Made by a program: the position numbers and the translations under genes
From: Polaromonas sp.
Lineage (GTDB): Bacteria; Pseudomonadota; Gammaproteobacteria; Burkholderiales; Burkholderiaceae_C
Direction of reading: 5' to 3'
NCBI RefSeq assembly: GCF_030680935.1
Contig: NZ_JAUXUP010000007.1
Location: forward strand, 1-64,000
DNA length: 64,000 bases
In this document: piece after piece, positions 8,614 through 18,000 of the stretch
Layout of the letters: every line of letters starts with the position of its first letter
Numbering within the stretch: the first letter of the stretch is position 1
The notes under the pieces: model-generated
What the model was told of the DNA's origin: nothing
What the model saw: only the letters and a program-made list of their open reading frames with translations
Database searches by the model: none

Positions 8614-9492
8614 ATGACCCAGGCACTGGTAGGCATCATCGGAGGCAGCGGCCTCTACCAGATGGACGCGCTTGAAGGTGCGCAGGAGCAGGTGATGGAC
8701 ACGCCCTTCGGCGCGCCATCCGACGTGCTGGTCACCGGCAAGGTCCACGGCATTCCCGCCGTTTTTCTGGCCCGGCACGCGCGCGGCCACCGCCTGCTGC
8801 CTTTCGAGGTGCCGTATCGCGCCAACATCCATGCCATGAAGCAGCTCGGCGTGCGTTACATCGTCTCGGTGTCGGCCGTGGGTTCGCTGCGTGAAGAATT
8901 CAAGCCGCTGGACATGGTGCTGCCCGACCAGTTCATTGACCTGACAAAACGCCGCGAAAGCACTTTCTTCGGCAACGGCGCGGTGGCCCATGTGTCCATG
9001 GCGCAACCGGTCTGCGCTGCTGCTGCCGGCGTGCTGGCGCGTGCTGTGCGCGGCGTGTTGGCCGCCGATACTTCCGACCACGGTGTAACCCTGTACGAAG
9101 GCGGCACCTACGTGTGCATCGAGGGCCCGCAGTTTTCCAGCCTGGCCGAATCCCATTGGTACCGCAGCATGGGCGCCGGTGTGATTGGCATGACCAACAT
9201 GCCTGAGGCCAAACTGGCGCGCGAGGCGCAGATCGCTTACACCACGCTGGCCATGGTGACTGACTTTGATTGCTGGCATCCCCGAGAGGCGCATGTCAAT
9301 GCCAACATGGCACTGGCCAACTTGCTCAAAAACGCCGGTCGCGCCCAGCAGGTGGTGGCGGAGGCGATACGTCTGCTGGGAGCCGAACAACCGGCCAGCG
9401 AGGCCCACAGCGCACTGCAGAACGCGCTGGTCACCCAGCCCGACGCGATGGCCCCCGAGGTGCGCGCGCGTCTGGCCGCGCTCCTGACCTGA
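8614..9492 (+). CDS. mtnP: S-methyl-5'-thioadenosine phosphorylase family protein
   Basis: 292-residue purine nucleoside phosphorylase, MTAP type: GIIGGSGLY near the N-terminus, VFLARHARGHRLLP, NIHAMKQLGVRYIVSVSAVGSL, GMTNMPEAKLAREA and VTDFDCWH. The family cleaves 5'-methylthioadenosine with phosphate to adenine and 5-methylthioribose-1-phosphate. An AAAAGGA ribosome-binding site precedes ATG 8614. Only 24 bases separate it from arsS, so it is probably the first gene of the arsenosugar-type operon. There it could instead cleave the 5'-dimethylarsinoyl-adenosine product of ArsS; that role is inferred from context. Confidence 0.92.
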   Translation: MTQALVGIIGGSGLYQMDALEGAQEQVMDTPFGAPSDVLVTGKVHGIPAVFLARHARGHRLLPFEVPYRANIHAMKQLGVRYIVSVSAVGSLREEFKPLDMVLPDQFIDLTKRRESTFFGNGAVAHVSMAQPVCAAAAGVLARAVRGVLAADTSDHGVTLYEGGTYVCIEGPQFSSLAESHWYRSMGAGVIGMTNMPEAKLAREAQIAYTTLAMVTDFDCWHPREAHVNANMALANLLKNAGRAQQVVAEAIRLLGAEQPASEAHSALQNALVTQPDAMAPEVRARLAALLT

Positions 9493-9516
9493 CACTTCAT
9501 TGGATAGGCCCACCTT

Positions 9517-10479
9517 ATGCACGACACCCTCCCCCTGCTGAAAAAAACACCTTTCCCGGCCATCCGCCGCGCGCAGCTCGACACCCTGCAGGTCAACCTT
9601 GGCTACAAATGCAACCAGAGTTGCCTGCATTGCCATGTCAACGCCGGCCCGAACCGCACCGAAATGATGGATGCTGACACGCTGGCGCTGATTCCCCAGG
9701 TGCTGGCGGCACGCGGTCTGGGCACGCTGGACCTGACGGGGGGCGCACCCGAATTGCATGAGGGGTTTCGCGATCTGGTGCGCAGCGCACGCGCGCAAGG
9801 CGTGCGCGTGATCGACCGCTGCAACCTCACCATCCTGTTCGAGCCCGGGCAGGAAGGACTGGCCGAATTTCTGGCCGAACAAGGCGTGGACATCGTGGCG
9901 TCCATGCCTTGTTACTCGGCCGCCAATGTCGACAAGCAGCGCGGCGAAGGTGTTTTCGACCTCAGTATCGCGGCCTTGCAAAAACTCAACCAGCTCGGTT
10001 ACGGCCAGAGTGGCTCGGGCCTGTCGCTGAACCTGGTCTACAACCCGCAGGGTGCATCCCTGCCGCCCGACCAGCAGGCCCTGCAAGCCGATTACAAACG
10101 CGAACTGCTGGCGCATTTCGGCATTGTTTTCAATGAGCTGTTCGCGCTGACCAACATGCCTATCCAGCGCTTCGGCTCGACCCTGGTGTCCAAAGGCACG
10201 TTTGACAGCTATATGGAGTTGCTCAAGGGCAGCTTCCAGGAACAGAACCTGGCTGGCGTGATGTGCCGCAACACGGTCAGCGTGGACTGGCAAGGCTGGC
10301 TGTCCGACTGCGACTTCAACCAGCAGCTCGGCCTGCCGCTGGGCACTTCCGGCCTGCAGCGCCATCTGCGCGACCTGCTCAGCGCCGGGATCGACGAGCA
10401 GCCGATCCGCGTGGCGGGCCACTGCTTTGGCTGCACCGCCGGCCAGGGCAGCAGTTGCGGCGGTGCCCTGGAGCACTGA
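9517..10479 (+). CDS. arsS: Arsenosugar biosynthesis radical SAM protein ArsS
   Basis: 320-residue radical SAM enzyme. The CX3CX2C iron-sulfur motif is C32, C36, C39 in YKCNQSCLHCH, followed by LDLTGGAPELHEGF, where the usual GGEP-type SAM loop appears as GGAP. The C-terminal domain (DUF3641 type) carries a second cysteine cluster, CFGC and C314, near residues 303-314. ArsS family enzymes transfer the 5'-deoxyadenosyl group of SAM to dimethylarsenite, giving 5'-deoxy-5'-dimethylarsinoyl-adenosine, the arsenosugar precursor. It sits between mtnP and two glycosyltransferase genes and upstream of arsM, the expected neighbourhood. Confidence 0.93.
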   Translation: MHDTLPLLKKTPFPAIRRAQLDTLQVNLGYKCNQSCLHCHVNAGPNRTEMMDADTLALIPQVLAARGLGTLDLTGGAPELHEGFRDLVRSARAQGVRVIDRCNLTILFEPGQEGLAEFLAEQGVDIVASMPCYSAANVDKQRGEGVFDLSIAALQKLNQLGYGQSGSGLSLNLVYNPQGASLPPDQQALQADYKRELLAHFGIVFNELFALTNMPIQRFGSTLVSKGTFDSYMELLKGSFQEQNLAGVMCRNTVSVDWQGWLSDCDFNQQLGLPLGTSGLQRHLRDLLSAGIDEQPIRVAGHCFGCTAGQGSSCGGALEH

Positions 10480-10502
10480 GACCCCACCTGCAACGCCCCA
10501 TC

Positions 10503-11186
10503 ATGGCGGGACCCGGACTTTCCATCGTCATGCCCGTGCTCAACGAAGCTGCGGGCATCGGTGCGGCGCTGCGAGCGCTGGCACCGCTGCTGGCCAGCGG
10601 CGCTGAATTGATCGTTGCCGACGGCGGCAGCAGCGACGACACCGCAGTGCTGGCGCAGGCCGGTGGTGCACAGGTGATTGCTGCGCCGCGCGGTCGGGCG
10701 CTGCAGATGAACGCGGGCGCCGCACAAGCCACCGGTGATGTGTTGCTGTTTTTGCATGCCGACACCGTGCTGCCCGCCAGCGCCGACGCGCTGATCTGCA
10801 ACGCCCTGGCCGACGGTTCGAAAGTCTGGGGCCGTTTTGACGTACGAATCGCAGGCCGCCCGGTCATGCTCAGGCTCATCGCCGCCCTGATGAACCGGCG
10901 CTCGCGCTGGACAGGCATCGCCACCGGCGACCAGGCGATGTTCATGACCCGCAGCGCATTTGAGACCGCGGGGGGCTTTCCGGCCCAGCCGCTGATGGAG
11001 GACATCGAGATGTCCCGTCGCCTGCTGCAGCTTTCGCGTCCGGTCTGCCTGCAAGCCCGGGTGCAGACATCCGGCCGGCGCTGGGAAAGCCGCGGTGTCT
11101 GGCGCACGATTTTGCTGATGTGGCGCTTGCGCTGGGCCTACTGGCGCGGCGTCGCGCCCGAACGGCTGGCCGAGCTGTACCGGTGA
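10503..11186 (+). CDS. Glycosyltransferase, TIGR04283 arsenosugar-associated family
   Basis: 227-residue family 2 glycosyltransferase: SIVMPVLNEAAGIGAALRAL at the N-terminus, LIVADGGSSDDT as the nucleotide-sugar metal-binding region, FLHADTVLP, and a C-terminal GDQAMFMTRSAFE. The family is repeatedly found with ArsS and is thought to work on the sugar moiety of arsenosugars; the acceptor is not proven. ATG 10503, 23 bases after arsS, gives a start immediately before the conserved core. Confidence 0.85.
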   Translation: MAGPGLSIVMPVLNEAAGIGAALRALAPLLASGAELIVADGGSSDDTAVLAQAGGAQVIAAPRGRALQMNAGAAQATGDVLLFLHADTVLPASADALICNALADGSKVWGRFDVRIAGRPVMLRLIAALMNRRSRWTGIATGDQAMFMTRSAFETAGGFPAQPLMEDIEMSRRLLQLSRPVCLQARVQTSGRRWESRGVWRTILLMWRLRWAYWRGVAPERLAELYR

Positions 11187-11193
11187 ACATGCC

Positions 11194-11859
11194 ATGACCC
11201 GCCTGGTGATTTTTGCCAAGGCGCCGCAGCCCGGCGCCGTCAAGACCCGCTTGATCCCCGCGCTGGGCGCTGAGGGCGCGGCGACACTGGCGCGGGCGAT
11301 GCTGGACCACACGCTGCAGCAGGCCGTGGCGGCCGGTTTGGACGCGGTGGAGCTGTGTATGAGCCCGGCGCCCGGTGACACCGCCTGGCACGGCGTGGCG
11401 CTGCCCGCCGGTGTGGCCTGCACGGCGCAGGGCGCGGGGGACCTCGGTGAACGCATGGACCGCGCGATGCAGCGCGCCCTCACCTTCCACCACGGCCCGG
11501 TGCTGCTGATCGGCACCGACTGCCCCGCTCTGGACTGCGAGCACCTGCGCCAGGCGGCCCGGCAGTTGGCTCAACACGATGCGGTACTCATACCCGTGGC
11601 CGACGGTGGTTACGTGCTGATCGGGCTGCAAGGGCCCTGCCCCGGTGTTTTTGCAAACATGCCGTGGAGCACATCCACCGTCACCACCGAAACGCTGCAA
11701 CGCCTGGACGCGCTGGGCCTGCGCGCGTGGCAGGGGCCGGTGCTGCACGACATCGACGAAGCAGGGGACCTGGTCCACCTGCCGGTGGGCTTCATGGCCC
11801 AGAAGCATCTGGCCAAATCGGTCTCCAGCCCAATCAACACCTCCGCAAGCAGCTCCTGA
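11194..11859 (+). CDS. Glycosyltransferase-like DUF2064 protein, TIGR04282 family
   Basis: 221 residues, DUF2064/TIGR04282: VIFAKAPQPGAVKTRL near the N-terminus (GT-A nucleotidyltransferase-like), LLIGTDCPAL with the metal-binding Asp, and PVADGGYVLIGL. It pairs with the preceding TIGR04283 protein, 7 bases apart, as commonly seen in arsenosugar loci. The last residues (PINTSASSS) are encoded by a dispersed repeat (11821-11870), so the C-terminus appears to have been rewritten by repeat insertion. Confidence 0.85.
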   Translation: MTRLVIFAKAPQPGAVKTRLIPALGAEGAATLARAMLDHTLQQAVAAGLDAVELCMSPAPGDTAWHGVALPAGVACTAQGAGDLGERMDRAMQRALTFHHGPVLLIGTDCPALDCEHLRQAARQLAQHDAVLIPVADGGYVLIGLQGPCPGVFANMPWSTSTVTTETLQRLDALGLRAWQGPVLHDIDEAGDLVHLPVGFMAQKHLAKSVSSPINTSASSS

Positions 11860-11870
11860 TTTCATAGCAC
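11821..11870 (-). repeat. Dispersed repeat family A, copy 2
   Basis: Carries CTCCAGCCC, CCGCAAGCAGCTCCTGATTT and CATAGCA, the minus-strand form of the family A core. It covers the last codons and stop of the DUF2064 gene and part of the short gap before arsM. Confidence 0.7.
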
Positions 11871-11891
11871 CTTTACTTTCAGAAGAACCCC

Positions 11892-12962
11892 ATGAACGAA
11901 AACCACAACACCTACGACATCGTCACCGACTACTACGGCCGCCAGCTGCAGGGCACGGCCGACCTCAAGACCAGCGCCTGCTGTGACGTCAGCAGCATGC
12001 CCGAGTGGCTCAAGCCGCTGCTCGCACGCATCCACCCCGAGGTGCTGTCGCGGTACTACGGCTGCGGCCTGGTCTGCCCGCCGCTGCTTGAAGGCTGCCG
12101 CGTGCTGGACCTCGGCTGCGGCTCTGGCCGCGACGTGTATGCACTGGCACAGCTGGTCGGGCCTGCCGGCTCCGTGGTCGGCGTGGACATGACCGATGAA
12201 CAACTGGCCGTGGCGCGTGCGCATCAGGCCCACCACGCCGCTTTGTTTGGCTACAGCAACGTGGAATTTCTGCATGGCTACATCGAGCGCCTCGACGAGC
12301 TCGGGCTGGAGCCCGGCAGTTTTGACGTGATCGTCTCCAACTGCGTGGTCAACCTCTCGCCCGACAAAGACGCCGTGCTCGCCGGTGTGCAGCGTCTGCT
12401 CAAACCCGGTGGCGAGTTTTACTTCTCCGACGTGTACGCCGATCGCCGCGTGCCGGCAGCGGTGAAGAACGACCCGGTGCTGTACGGTGAATGCCTGGGC
12501 GGCGCGCTGTACTGGAAAGACTTCGAACGCCTGGCGCAAGGCCACGGCTTTGCCGACCCGCGCCTGGTGGAAGACCGGCCCCTGGACATCACCGATCCAC
12601 AACTGGCGGCGCGCACCGGCAACCTGCGCTTTTATTCGGCCACCTGGCGACTGTTCAAGCTGGCCACGCTGGAATCGGCTTGCGAGGACTACGGCCAGGC
12701 TGTGGTCTATCGCGGCAGCATTGCAGAACACGCCGGCCGCTTCGCGCTGGACAAACACCACGACATCCAGACCGGCAAGGTCTTCCCGGTCTGCGGGAAC
12801 ACCTGGCACATGCTGCAAGGAACACGGTTTGCGCCGCACTTCAGTTTCATTGGCAACTTTGACACGCACTACGGGATTTTTGAAGGCTGCGGCACCAGCC
12901 TGCCGTTTGACGGTGCGCAGGGCAATAACGCTGGTTTTTGCGGCCCTGCCGGATGTTGCTGA
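11892..12962 (+). CDS. arsM: Arsenite S-adenosylmethionine methyltransferase ArsM
   Basis: 356 residues. Class I methyltransferase with SAM motif VLDLGCGSGRD (71-81), acidic VGVDM (96-100), and the arsenic-binding cysteine pattern of ArsM: vicinal C30-C31 in KTSACCD, C151 in VSNCVVNL and C201 in GECLGGAL. A C-terminal ArsM extension ends in FCGPAGCC. It methylates As(III), supplying dimethylarsenite for ArsS. It follows the two glycosyltransferase genes and precedes the PiT permease; the short gap upstream holds a repeat. Confidence 0.94.
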   Translation: MNENHNTYDIVTDYYGRQLQGTADLKTSACCDVSSMPEWLKPLLARIHPEVLSRYYGCGLVCPPLLEGCRVLDLGCGSGRDVYALAQLVGPAGSVVGVDMTDEQLAVARAHQAHHAALFGYSNVEFLHGYIERLDELGLEPGSFDVIVSNCVVNLSPDKDAVLAGVQRLLKPGGEFYFSDVYADRRVPAAVKNDPVLYGECLGGALYWKDFERLAQGHGFADPRLVEDRPLDITDPQLAARTGNLRFYSATWRLFKLATLESACEDYGQAVVYRGSIAEHAGRFALDKHHDIQTGKVFPVCGNTWHMLQGTRFAPHFSFIGNFDTHYGIFEGCGTSLPFDGAQGNNAGFCGPAGCC

Positions 12963-12980
12963 TTTGTTGTCCGCCACGCC

Positions 12981-14057
12981 ATGGAGTACCTGCTTGTCGC
13001 CGTCGCACTTTTTCTGGCCTTCGGAAACGGCGCGAACGACAACTTCAAGGGCTTCGCCACCGTCTGGGGTTCAGACTCCCTGAGTTATCGCCAGGCTTTG
13101 ATCCTTGCAACGCTGGCCACCGTGGCCGGCAGCCTGATGTCGCTGTACCTGGCCAACGGCCTGGTGCAGCAGTTTTCGGGCAAGGGGCTGCTGCCCGCGC
13201 TGGTGGTGGACGCCCCGCGCTTCATCGCCAGCGTGGGCCTGGCAGCGGCACTCACGGTCATCATCGCCACACGCGCGGGGCTCCCGATTTCCACCACCCA
13301 TGCCCTGCTGGGCGGTCTGGTGGGCGCAGGGCTCGCGGCCAGCCCGGGTGAGCTGCAGTTCGCCCGGCTCGCCAACACCTTCGTGCTGCCTCTGCTGCTG
13401 AGTCCTGTGTTGGCTGCCGTGCTGGGCTGGCTTGCCTGGCGGCTCCTGTTGCTGCGGCGCGCCGACACGGATTGCGCCTGCGTCATTGCACCGCCAGTGC
13501 TTGCCGTAACCTCCGGCTCTGTGCTGCAACAGATGACCGCTCCTCAACTGGTGATGGGCTCCAACCCCCAATGCGACCAACTGGCGGCGCCCCTGGCCCG
13601 GCTGGCCATTGCCCGCATGCTGAACCGGCTGCATATTTTTTCCGCCAGCCTGATCTGTTTTGCACGCGCCGTCAACGACACCCCAAAGCTGGCGGCGCTG
13701 CTGGTGGCAGCCCACCTGCTCAATGCGCAAACCTCCATCGCCATGATTGCCGCCTTGATGGCGCTCGGCGGCGTACTGCTTTCGAGGCGAGTGGCCGAAA
13801 CCATGAGCCGGCGCGTGAGCCGAATGGACCCCACGCAGGGGCTGTCTGCCAACCTCATCACCGCCACGCTGGTGCTGGGTGCCAGCCAGTTCGGCCTGCC
13901 CGTTTCCACCACACATGTGTCGGTAGGCGCGATTGCTGGCGTGGGGTCGGGCGCCGACACGCTCAATAAAAGCGCATTGCGCACCATCCTTTTGTCCTGG
14001 GTCGCCACCTTGCCGATGGCGGCAGGCCTGGCGTGGCTGGCGCACCAGTTGTTCTGA
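12981..14057 (+). CDS. PiT-family inorganic phosphate transporter
   Basis: 358-residue polytopic membrane protein with the duplicated PiT signature: N-terminal FGNGANDNFKGFATVWGS and C-terminal half CFARAVNDTPKLAALL, each with the Asn-Asp pair, plus PISTTHALLGG and PVSTTHVSVGA. PiT proteins move metal-phosphate with protons and can admit arsenate. It starts 18 bases after arsM on the same strand, so it is likely part of the arsenosugar operon, perhaps tuning phosphate/arsenate uptake. The last gene of the cluster; convergent to dinB. Confidence 0.9.
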   Translation: MEYLLVAVALFLAFGNGANDNFKGFATVWGSDSLSYRQALILATLATVAGSLMSLYLANGLVQQFSGKGLLPALVVDAPRFIASVGLAAALTVIIATRAGLPISTTHALLGGLVGAGLAASPGELQFARLANTFVLPLLLSPVLAAVLGWLAWRLLLLRRADTDCACVIAPPVLAVTSGSVLQQMTAPQLVMGSNPQCDQLAAPLARLAIARMLNRLHIFSASLICFARAVNDTPKLAALLVAAHLLNAQTSIAMIAALMALGGVLLSRRVAETMSRRVSRMDPTQGLSANLITATLVLGASQFGLPVSTTHVSVGAIAGVGSGADTLNKSALRTILLSWVATLPMAAGLAWLAHQLF

Positions 14058-14100
14058 GCCTGCGCGTGTCGGTGTGATCAGAAAAAAGACCGGGGCCGCC

Positions 14101-14634
14101 TCACAACAGCGCAACCAGGTCGGTCACGCCAACATCGACACCGGCCTGCATCAACAGCGTGGTCGCCTGTCCGCGGTGATGCGTCTGGTGGTTGAAAAAA
14201 TGCGTCAGCGCCTGCCAGGCCGGATGCGCACGCTGCACCCCCTTGGTATTGGCGTATCGCATGGTGCTGGTCAGAAAGTCTGCTGTCATCTCGGCCAGCC
14301 ACTGTTCAATCACTTCATCCAGCGCGTCGCGCGTTTGCCGCAGGTCCTGCCAGTCGGGGTGCAGGTCGCTGCTGTAGTCAGAGCCTTCCGGCAAGGCCAG
14401 TGCCGCTGCGGGCAGCGCGGCGAACCCCGTCTCCTGCGAGGCAAACCGATGCAGCCACATCTTGTCTGCCAGCACCAGGTGTGTCAGCGTGTGGTGGATG
14501 GAGCCAAAAAAAGCGCCGCGCTGACGCTTGCGCTCTTCGTCACTGAGCGTCCCGCAAGCGTCATAAAGACGCTGGTTCATCCAGCGGTTGTAACGCGCTA
14601 GAAAACGGTAGTTTTCAATGCAGGTGTCGCTCAT
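14101..14634 (-). CDS. DinB family protein
   Basis: 177-residue four-helix-bundle DinB/YfiT-like protein. Putative metal-binding histidines are seen in FGSIHHTLTHLVLADKMW and HFFNHQTHHRGQ, the characteristic spacing. Members are putative metal-dependent thiol transferases or hydrolases, usually without assigned substrate. The start at 14634 gives MSDTCIENYRFLARYNRWMN, a normal N-terminus, and overlaps the end of the upstream small gene by 20 bases. Confidence 0.85.
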   Translation of the reverse strand: MSDTCIENYRFLARYNRWMNQRLYDACGTLSDEERKRQRGAFFGSIHHTLTHLVLADKMWLHRFASQETGFAALPAAALALPEGSDYSSDLHPDWQDLRQTRDALDEVIEQWLAEMTADFLTSTMRYANTKGVQRAHPAWQALTHFFNHQTHHRGQATTLLMQAGVDVGVTDLVALL

Positions 14635-14989
14635 GCGCCTGATTGTCAGGAATTTTCCGGTGCGCCGCAACGGCAGGCACCATGCCTTCAAACAGTGGTG
14701 CCAGGCGCATGATCGCTTGGGCCGCCGCCTTCTGCCCGAGATCCTGCGCAAGGTATTGAAAGATGTCGGCACGTAACAGCCACAAATCGACTACCGAGTG
14801 GGCTATCGCGATGCGGGCCGAGGCCCGCAGGCGGTGGCTGTCGGTGCAGGGCGCCACGGCGAGTGTCATGGCGGCACGGATCGCGCGCAACTCAGACTTC
14901 GGCGCGGCAGGACTGTGGGCCGGAACCGACTCGTGCGGTGAAGGGTCGGCCGTGCCGAACCAGCGCTGAAGACGGTTGTTTCTTTCCAT
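14615..14989 (-). CDS. Hypothetical protein downstream of 5-oxoprolinase
   Basis: 124 residues, not recognised. It is largely helical by eye (LRASARIAIAHSVVDLWLLR), with a polar Pro/Ser-rich N-terminus, and no signal peptide or metal motif. It begins 26 bases after the oxoprolinase stop and overlaps dinB by 20 bases, which suggests co-transcription and favours a real gene. The ribosome-binding site is weak. It could be spurious in this GC-rich DNA. Confidence 0.5.
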   Translation of the reverse strand: MERNNRLQRWFGTADPSPHESVPAHSPAAPKSELRAIRAAMTLAVAPCTDSHRLRASARIAIAHSVVDLWLLRADIFQYLAQDLGQKAAAQAIMRLAPLFEGMVPAVAAHRKIPDNQAHERHLH

Positions 14990-15015
14990 GGCCCTGGCGT
15001 CTTTTGACGAGTCGT

Positions 15016-18000
15016 TCAGGCCACGCCAAATCCGCCGCCACCGGGCGTGTGGATTTCAAACACGTCGCCCGGCAACATCTCGGCCTGGCCGATATGGTCC
15101 AAGGCCTCGATTTGCCCACCCGCACGCACCACCACGTTGCGACCGACCTGACCCGGCTCGCCGCCCGCCATGCCAAACGCGCCGTGTTTGCGCCCATTGG
15201 ACAAAATGCTGGCTGTCATGGGTTCGAGAAAACGCACACGCCGCACGCCGCCGTTGCCGCCCGTCCACTTGCCAGCGCCACCCGAGCCCTGGCGAATTTC
15301 ATAACTCTCCAGCCGCACCGGGAAGCGGAACTCCAGCACTTCCGGATCAGTCAGGCGTGAGTTGGTCATGTGGGTCTGCACCACCGAGGTTCCGTCAAAA
15401 CCCGAGATCACCTTGCCATCAGCGTCCGTCACCCCGCCGGCGCCAGAGCCGCCCGAGATGGTTTCGTAATACTGGTGGCTGGCATTGCCAAAGGTGAAGT
15501 TGTTCATGGTGCACTGGCTGGCGGCCATGACACCCAGCGCGCCAAACAGCGCATTGGTGATACAGGTGGAGGTTTCCACATTGCCGGCCACGACAGAGGC
15601 CGGCGGGTTCGGGTTCAACATCGAGCCCGGTGGAATGATCACCTTCAACGGTTTCAGACAACCCGCGTTGAGCGGAATGTCGTCATCAACCAGGGTACGG
15701 AAGACATAAAGAACAGCCGCCATACAGACGGCCGTCGGTGCATTGAAGTTGTTGGTCTGCTGCGCCGATGTGCCAGTGAAGTCAATTTCGGCACTGCGGT
15801 TTTTTGTGTCGACACGAATCGCCACGCTGATCTGCGCGCCGTTGTCCAGCGGCAGCGTGAACTGGCCGTCTTTCAGCCGCGTGATGACACGGCGCACCGA
15901 CTCTTCGGCGTTGTCCTGCACATGGCGCATGTAGGCCAGCACCACCTCCAGGCTGAAGCTGTCCACCATCTTGCGCAGCTCCTGTACGCCTTTTTCGTTG
16001 GCGGCAATCTGCGCTTTCAGGTCGGCCATGTTCTGCTGCGGGTTCCTCGACGGGTACTCCCCGCTCTTTAGCAAGGCCACCATCTCGGCCTCGCGCAACA
16101 CACCGCGCCCCACCAGTTTGACGTTGTTGATCTGCACGCCCTCTTCTTCAATACGTGTTGAAAACGGCGGCATCGATCCCGGCGTGGTGCCGCCCACGTC
16201 GGCGTGGTGTCCACGCGAGCCGACATAAAAAGTCGGCGTCTCTGCCGCGCCCAGATAGACCGGTGTGATCACCGTGATGTCTGGCAGGTGGGTACCGCCG
16301 TGGTAAGGGTCGTTCAGCGCATACACATCGCCGGGTTGCATCTTGCCGGTGTTTTCACGGATCACCGTCTTGATGCTCTCACCCATGGAACCCAGGTGCA
16401 CCGGCATGTGGGGCGCATTGGCAATCAGGTTGCCAGCGGTGTCAAACAGCGCGCAGCTGAAGTCCAGCCGCTCCTTGATGTTGACCGAGTAGGCGGTGTT
16501 CTGCAGCTGCAGGCCCATCTGCTCGGCAATGTTCATGAACAGGTTGTTGAACACTTCCAGCAGTACCGGGTCCACCGTGGTGCCTGCGGCGAACTTGATG
16601 GCGCGTTCGGCACGGCGGTCCAGCACCAGGTGGTCCAGCGCCGTCAGCGCCGCTTCCCAGCCAGGCTCGACCACGGTGGTAGCGTTTTTCTCGGCAATGA
16701 TGGCCGGGCCGCTGATGATGTCGCCAGGCTGCAAGTCCTCGCGCACCACCAGCGCGGCATCGTGCCACTGCCCGCCAGAATACATACGCACAGTTTCACG
16801 GCGCGGCACCTCGCGCGGCTCGTGGGTCGCGTGGCGCGGCTCCACCGGTGCATCACCGGCCACCACCGCCTCGACCGACACCGCTTCCACCACCAGCCCT
16901 TTGCCCTGCATCAGGAATGCAAAACGCTGACGGTAAGCCGCCTCGAAAGCAGTTTCAATCTGGTCGAGGCTGCCAAAAGGCACGATCAGCGCAGAGTCGC
17001 TGCCCTCGTAACGCACATGCACGCGGCGGTGCATGGTGATGGCGCCCTGGCTGACCTGCTGGCGCTGCAGCTCGGCCTGCGCGGTGGCGGCCAACCCATC
17101 CAGCTTGCTTTCAACTTCTGCCAAAGCCGCATCCGACAGCTTGAGTTCCACCGCCTGCTCGCGGATCACGTTCTGGTCGGCCAGCCCCATGCCGTAAGCA
17201 GAAAGCACACCGGCCAGCGGGTGTACAAACACCCGCGTCATACCCAGTGCATCGGCCACCAGGCAGGCGTGTTGGCCGCCTGCGCCGCCGAAACACTGCA
17301 GCGTATAACGCGTCACGTCATAACCCCGGGCCACAGAAATTTTCTTGATGGCATTGGCCATCTGTTGTACCGCGATGTTGATGAAACCTTCGGCCACCAC
17401 TTCAGCGGCGCGCCCGGTCTGGCCTGCCAGCTCGTTGAACTGGGTTTCCACCGCCTCATAACTCAGGGGTTCGTCGGCATTCGGGCCAAACACCTTGGGG
17501 AAATAACGCGGCTGTACCTTGCCAACCATCACATTGGCATCGGTCACCGCCAGGCGCCCGCCGCGGCGGTAGCTGGCCGGTCCAGGGTTGGCGCCGGCAC
17601 TTTGCGGGCCGACCCGAAAACGCTCACCGTCAAACTTGAGGATGGAGCCGCCCCCCGCCGCCACAGTGTGGATACTCATCATCGGGGCGCGCATACGCAC
17701 ACCGGCCACCTGGGTTTCAAACTCACGTTCAAACTCGCCAGCGTAATGCGACACATCGGTGGACGTGCCACCCATGTCAAAACCGATCACCTTGGTGTGG
17801 CCCGCTATCGCTGCGGTGCGTGCCATACCCACAATGCCGCCGGCCGGGCCGCTCAGGATGGCGTCCTTGCCCTGAAACACATGGGCGTCGGTCAAGCCGC
17901 CGGAAGACTGCATGAAAAACAGTTTGACACCCGGCATCTCGCCCGCCACCTGCTCCACATAACGCCGGAGAATCGGCGACAGGTAGGCATCCACCACGGT

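Noticed and set aside
8557..10476. Long minus-strand reading frame (639 codons) opposite mtnP and arsS
   Set aside because: High-GC shadow frame; His/Gln/Arg-rich, no domain, and the sense genes are unmistakable.
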